64,000 nucleotides of DNA from Sindora glabra (lineage: Eukaryota; Streptophyta; Magnoliopsida; Fabales; Fabaceae): NCBI GenBank assembly GCA_020226215.1, contig CM035236.1, positions 63,204,268-63,268,267 of the forward strand, given 5' to 3'. Below the pieces are notes generated by a model, which was not told the DNA's origin, did no database searches, and saw only the letters and a list, made by a program, of their open reading frames with translations. A program made the position numbers and the translations under genes. Positions 59,508-64,000 of the stretch are shown one piece after another. Position 1 is the stretch's first letter. Each line of letters opens with the position of its first letter.

Positions 59508-60575
59508 AGAATTTCCTTTCATAACCCATTGCTCTCTTAACTTTTGATGCCAAATGCTGGATTGCCTAAATAATTGTTCCTGTATATTCTAACTTATTGC
59601 TCTGACTAATTGCTTAGATTCTTAAGTCACTTTGCCATTTTGGATTTTTCCCAAGGTACTATATAAATCATTCAATCTAGTTTGATAAAGATCAAAATGA
59701 TATTTATTCCATTTTAGGAGGGCTTTTTGAATATTTTTTATTTTCTAAATTAACTATGAAATGGGTGATCCTTGGCTATTTTTATGCCATGCATTTTTAA
59801 TCACATCCTTGTAGGATTCATCTAGTAACCATGTTGCTATAAAATGAAAAGGGCGAGGGAGAGTATCTTTATCATATGAAGTGTTGAGTAATATCAGAGA
59901 GTGGTTGAAAACTGAACTTATAAGGTGTTGGACCATTACTTTTGGAAATTTTGGATGCCATTCCAAATTACATATGTCATGGACTAGTCTTTCACGGATA
60001 TTCTTGCTTTAACTGCATCCATTACTCCATGTAAAAGCATTTCCTATGAAATCGATCTCAATTCCTCCAAGTTCATACATAAAGCTAATAAAAGCCGTAT
60101 CATTGGATGTTCCCACCATATGCCCATGTGCTTTGTCTTATTTATGTAACAGAGCATTAAAGTCTTCTAGAATTATCCACAAGTGTTGCATATTGTTCTG
60201 GAGTTAGTATAATTGGTTCCATAGATCATATTTATCTGAGTAGTATATGGAACCATGCACAACAGTTAGAAACTAGATTGAATTATTAACTAGATCAGTT
60301 ATTTGTACATGAATAAGTCGATTAGAATGGTTCTAAACTTTCACAGTAGAATTAGTTAACCAAATGAGAGCTAAACCTCCTTTAGATCCTATACTATCCA
60401 CAGCAAAAGAATTGTGCATATTAAGTTATAAGCTCATCCTCTTAATTTAAGCAATTTTAGTTTTGGTTTAACAAAAGAAGATTATATCCAATTTATATTT
60501 TTGTTGAAAAACCCGTAAGGCTCTAATTGTCAAGGCAGATTTAAGGCTCTAACAGTTCCAAGATAGTGCTTTCAT
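59508..60575 (-). pseudogene. LINE endonuclease (EEP/APE type) and linker, decayed
   Basis: It starts MKALSWNC at 60575, the hallmark of plant LINE ORF2. It continues LTIRALRVFQQKYKLDIIFF and TKTKIA (about 60450-60530), GSKGGLALIWL (60360-60395), WIILEDFNALLHK (60135-60180), GNAFTWSNG and IRERLVHDICN (59970-60050), then FHFIATWLLDESYKDVIKNA (59780-59850). These match the endonuclease that nicks target DNA to start target-primed reverse transcription. Stops include one directly after SWNC. An open stretch of 70 codons remains at 59754-59966. Confidence 0.87.
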
Positions 60576-60959
60576 GGCACCTTTAGGGACATGACATGGC
60601 CCGCCTCTTTAATTGCAGATTTAGGTAGAGCTTTAGCATAATTTTTCCATTAGGTAATACTAACTGTCTTTTAGGTATTAGTGGTGAATAAAGTATGTCC
60701 ATCTTGAAAGAGTCTCTTCTCTGGTTGAAGGTCTAGGGGATTCAAGGTTTGCATTTTGGATCTTTTGAATTCCTCTTCCATAGATTCCTCCCTTTTAGAT
60801 TTTTTAGAGCTTAATTGAGTAGATTTCGTTAAATGGGTTATAGTAGTAGGACTATACTCTACACATCTTAATGAATTATCAATTGACTTTGGAGAAGCAA
60901 TTTCAATCATTTATGTATTTTCTATTCAATGTGCCATATCCACAATTTCATACTAGAGA
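60576..60959 (-). pseudogene. LINE ORF1 C-terminal part, basic linker
   Basis: An open stretch of 79 codons (60671-60910) is rich in K, R, E and S (SSKKSKREESMEEEFKRSK), as in the variable tail of plant LINE ORF1. By position this follows DUF4283 and precedes the endonuclease. A zinc knuckle was not clearly seen. Confidence 0.5.
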
Positions 60960-61622
60960 AGTAATCGATCTCCTTAGTCTTTTAAGGCAGGGTGTTGTCT
61001 TGAATTTTCCAATTTGTGATTTACTATGATTCTGTAATTAGTAATATCCCTCCAAGGCCTAACACACATTCAATTTCCATATCGCCTGTACCAATCAATA
61101 GAATTGTTGATCAGCCTAGGATCCTTACAAGATTTGACATCATAACCTACCGTTACCTTGAAAGATAAGATTGTCTATCTTCAGGATTGTTCCAATATGA
61201 TCTTTAATTTTCTTTATACTGTCTTTCATAAAATATTGGAATGAGAGATTATGAAATTAGACCCAAAAGGAAGCCTTAGTGAGATCAACATTGGCTAAAC
61301 TAGTTGATTGGTTCCATCTAGTAATATTAAAAAGGTTACTTATAATATTCCATGGTGTATGTTCCTCTATTTCATCAGCCTTTAATTTTATCAGTATTGT
61401 TACTATGAATGTATTTATCCCTCTATTTCCAATAAGTTAATCCTTAAGAATAGACCAACTTTTACAAATCATGTTATGGATTACCTTTTTATTTTGGGGT
61501 CTAGCACTAAAAATTTTCCTAATAAAGGTGATGCCTATTACATTGATTGGTGAATTATTTAATTCTATAATTTCATCATCTTCAGTACTCTTATTGGTTG
61601 AGTTAGCCTCATTACTTGTCAT
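60960..61622 (-). pseudogene. LINE ORF1, DUF4283-like domain
   Basis: At 61437-61622 the reading gives INVIGITFIRKIFSARPQNK then IHNMICKSW, matching the DUF4283 start (LVGKxLxxRPxNxxAxxxxMxxxW). Downstream HTPWNIISNLFNITRWNQST (about 61300-61370) and ASFWV with FHNLSFQYFMKDSIKKIKDH (61200-61270) match PWxFxxxxLVLxxW and FWVQIHxLPxxxMTxxxAxxIG. The domain is found in the ORF1 (gag-like RNA-binding) product of plant L1 LINEs. A stop after FWV and a frameshift near 61400 show decay. The start codon (61620-61622) is a guess from the first Met of the open stretch. Confidence 0.75.
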
Positions 61623-62758
61623 TATGTTAAGTGGGAGAATTAGAAAATAGAATTCATCAATGATTTAGAAGGCTAGAGTCAGTGAAACCATGAAAATGAT
61701 GTGATCAATGGAATATGCAGGTGAGCTTGAACTAAAAAATGAATCAACCTTGGTAATGGATGATAACTATTGGTATTCAGGGAGGAAGGCAAATAGGAAG
61801 GCTTGAGTATACTAATTGTTAATTTTCCATAAGGATAGTCTAAATTCTATCATCAGTTAGTGTGATGTCTTGATTGAAATGAAAGGTAGATGGTCAAGAA
61901 AAGGGAAAACTTCACTGATAGTTAGGAAGTATCTTCACTAATTATGTATTGTTACTAAATGAAATGGTTTGTGGGATAATGAGATAAAGGATTCTAATAA
62001 CATTTTCATATGTTATACAGGTTATTTGAGTTAGTAAGGAACTAAATGCTATGGAAAACTTATTTTAAATGATAATAAAAAAGATATAGCAAAAGGAGAA
62101 CAAGTAGATTGAGGAGGCAACATGATCAAGAAAGGAACCTATAAGATTAGGAAAAGAGGTTTAGAGAAGATGCTCTCCAAATGAGAGAGGATTCTTTATA
62201 TTTAGCAAGTTAATTATTACAACAATTTCCTTCTCTAAATATGAAATATGTTTATGCTATAAAATAATGGTGAAAAACTCAAACATATGCTATATTCAAT
62301 ATTTCATACTTTCAGACAATTTACAGCTTGTAACTTGAGTATATTCGAAATTTAAGGTTGGGTAATATAGAAACCAAATCTTCTCAAAATTATATCATGG
62401 TGAGAAACAAATGGGTCTTTTTAGATGTGTTTAAGTTTTTTTTGCAAGATTTTACAAATGGGCAAAGTGCTATTGAAAATTCTTATTAAATAAATTAAAA
62501 ATATAAATATAAATATAAATAATATTTTTATGTTTTAAATTTTATATATTTTGAGCACAACTCACTTATTCTTTAGAAATGCTTCAAGTTTATTGGAAGC
62601 ACCCTGTCCAAGACTCTAATATCTCTTCCTTTCAAATAAAGTATAAGTGAAATTCATAGGTAAAGTAACATCAATTTTAATAATGGTTTATATAGACACT
62701 GATGTTGTAAGTAATAGTGCATTTTACATGAGTAAATAATTAAATAAGTAGACCATTG
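61623..62758. other. Intergenic, nothing recognised
   Basis: AT-rich sequence between the LINE 5' end and the C2 LTR. A short run of TATAAA-type repeats lies at 62500-62520. No coding domain or terminal repeat was made out. Confidence 0.5.
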
Positions 62759-64000
62759 TGTTAGTGTATATGCCCTAAAACTAATCATATTGGTGATTGT
62801 AATTTTGAATCATGTTATTTTAATAGTAATTTCAATTATTATATTTATATATATTATCTGCATAATATATTCAATTATGATAATAACTTTAGAATAATTG
62901 TATTCTTAAATGTCCCTAGTCATATATCATTGTGGATTAGGTTGTTTTGATATGTTAAGACTAGCATGTGTAAAGACTTATATGGGATATTAAGTTTACA
63001 CATGAGTACAAGTTAGAGAACTTGTATACTGGACCAACCCATATTAAGAACACTACATAGATTGTTATATGAGTGTCATGAGTGGTTCTTAGTGATCATT
63101 ATTAATATGGTCCTTTGACCTGAGATCACCAAGGTTTCCTACATGTGAGTTTCATATTTTGATACTATTCTATGTCACTAATGGTTGAGTGAATGTAAGG
63201 GTAGATATTGGATATATCACATATCATGCGGAGGGGTTTGTGTGATCAAGATGGGATTTATCCCTCCTATATAACAGGAGTAACATCTATGGGCCCCTTG
63301 ATTAAGTAAAGCTGAGAAAATGCATGGCCATGCTCAGATGAATTGACATGGGATGTCGATTACATTTGTTTCAATCAGCTTACTTAGGAATCAAGAAACC
63401 TTAAGATTGGGCTATACGGGAATAACACGGTCCATGTCTTGTGCTCAATCTAGATGTATAGGACAAAAGGACATAGGTGATGATCACGTGTAAAGGTTTA
63501 GTCAAATCACCGACTTTCTTATTGCTTGGGTAACAATGATGTGTTGCTAGACACCAATCATTGTTTATGATCATTAATATGATTAATGATCATTGCCAAC
63601 GTAATAAGAGCCTGTAGGGTCGCACACTTAGAGCCTAGTGAATTTGGAATTAATGGACTAAATTGTTTGAGCTTAATATTTGGGAATTCATGTTATAATT
63701 ATAAGGCCCAATAGTAAGCCTATAATTGTACATGGAATAAAGCCCAAATAGGTTAGGTTTTTCTATGCACCTATTTAAATAGGCTTGTTGGGTAATAATA
63801 GGATTATTATCATTATTCACGCACCCCACAAAGGCATAGAAAAAAAATCCTAGCACCTCTCCTTGACCAAAACCCCTAAAGAGGCGTAGCTAGTACTACG
63901 AGGTGAAAGGAGATCAATTCCAACTGGTGTTTGTGTGGACATTCATCGGTGATTCACGGGTTCGTGTGGATACCATAGAGGTGCAACCACATTAAACGTT
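62759..64000 (+). mobile_element. Copia-type LTR, family C copy 2, cut by the window edge
   Basis: It starts TGTTAGTGTATATGCCC and aligns with 8746-9990 almost to the end of the window; by comparison about 130 bases are missing. Whether it is a solo LTR or the 5' LTR of a complete element cannot be told. Just upstream is attg, so the 5-bp flank (ttgtg or similar) is the only half of the duplication visible. A 68-codon stretch on the minus strand at 63650-63856 is a chance reading. Confidence 0.88.

Larger units (their letters stand above)
54790..61622 (-). mobile_element. Plant L1-like LINE relic, split by a solo LTR
   Basis: In transcriptional order on the minus strand: ORF1 with a DUF4283-like domain (61622 to about 60960), endonuclease (from 60575), RT (about 57720-56700), zf-RVT (56098-55580) and a C-terminal RNase H (about 55320-54830). 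This is the full domain set of plant L1 LINEs, so the copy was near full length when inserted. Many stops and frameshifts are spread through it. A solo LTR of family D (57978-59507) lies between the endonuclease and RT. No clear poly-A tail or target duplication was found; the 3' end near 54.8 kb is approximate. Confidence 0.85.

Overview
The window is AT-rich plant nuclear DNA, probably from a eudicot; I could not identify the species. I see no intact host gene, tRNA, rRNA or organelle insert. Nearly everything is transposable-element sequence in several stages of nesting and decay. The plant assignment rests on a CACTA (En/Spm) TNP2 transposase relic, a plant-type L1-like LINE with a C-terminal RNase H, Ty3/gypsy pol relics primed by initiator tRNA-Met, and LTRs that start like Ty1/copia Angela elements. 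All alignments were made by eye.

Left part, 1-15.87 kb. A TNP2 gene reads on the minus strand from about 10.76 kb out through the left edge of the window. It is cut twice: by a solo copia-type LTR (8746-10120) and by a 6.6-kb LTR-derived block (565-7198). A subterminal repeat region follows and may end in a CACTA terminus near 14.27 kb. Three tandem foldbacks lie at 13.56-13.90 kb. A second CACTA relic (tnpA-like plus terminal repeats) fills about 15.06-15.87 kb.

Centre, 15.87-52.63 kb. One very large LTR retroelement, called E here, spans about 37 kb. Its LTRs are 15873-25313 and 37046-about 52630, roughly 5 kb each once insertions are removed. It has a tRNA-Met primer site at 25318 and a polypurine tract at 37032-37044. 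I recognise no protein-coding sequence in its own interior, so it resembles a LARD (large non-autonomous retrotransposon derivative). Later insertions split it: two Ty3/gypsy chromovirus-like elements of one family (F3, plus strand, about 25.5-35.44 kb; F2, minus strand, 40783-51402), three solo LTRs of family B (about 1.5-1.6 kb), three solo LTRs of family A (about 2.5-2.6 kb, each carrying a GC-rich palindrome array), and a Tourist-like MITE (50214-50439). The deepest stack is four levels: A inside B inside F2 inside the 3' LTR of E. Target-site duplications and the continuity of the interrupted sequence support most junctions.

Right part, 52.63-64 kb. About 2.1 kb of apparently low-copy sequence comes first. 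A decayed LINE on the minus strand (about 54.79-61.62 kb) follows, with ORF1 (DUF4283-like), endonuclease, reverse transcriptase, zf-RVT and RNase H in order. A solo LTR (57978-59507) with a perfect AGAAT duplication splits it. The window ends inside a second copy of the copia-type LTR seen at 8.7 kb.

The interest is genomic rather than physiological: a dated stack of insertions, a non-autonomous giant-LTR element, a scrambled pol in F2, a concatemer-like left end in F3, and an unusual palindromic array carried inside LTR family A.
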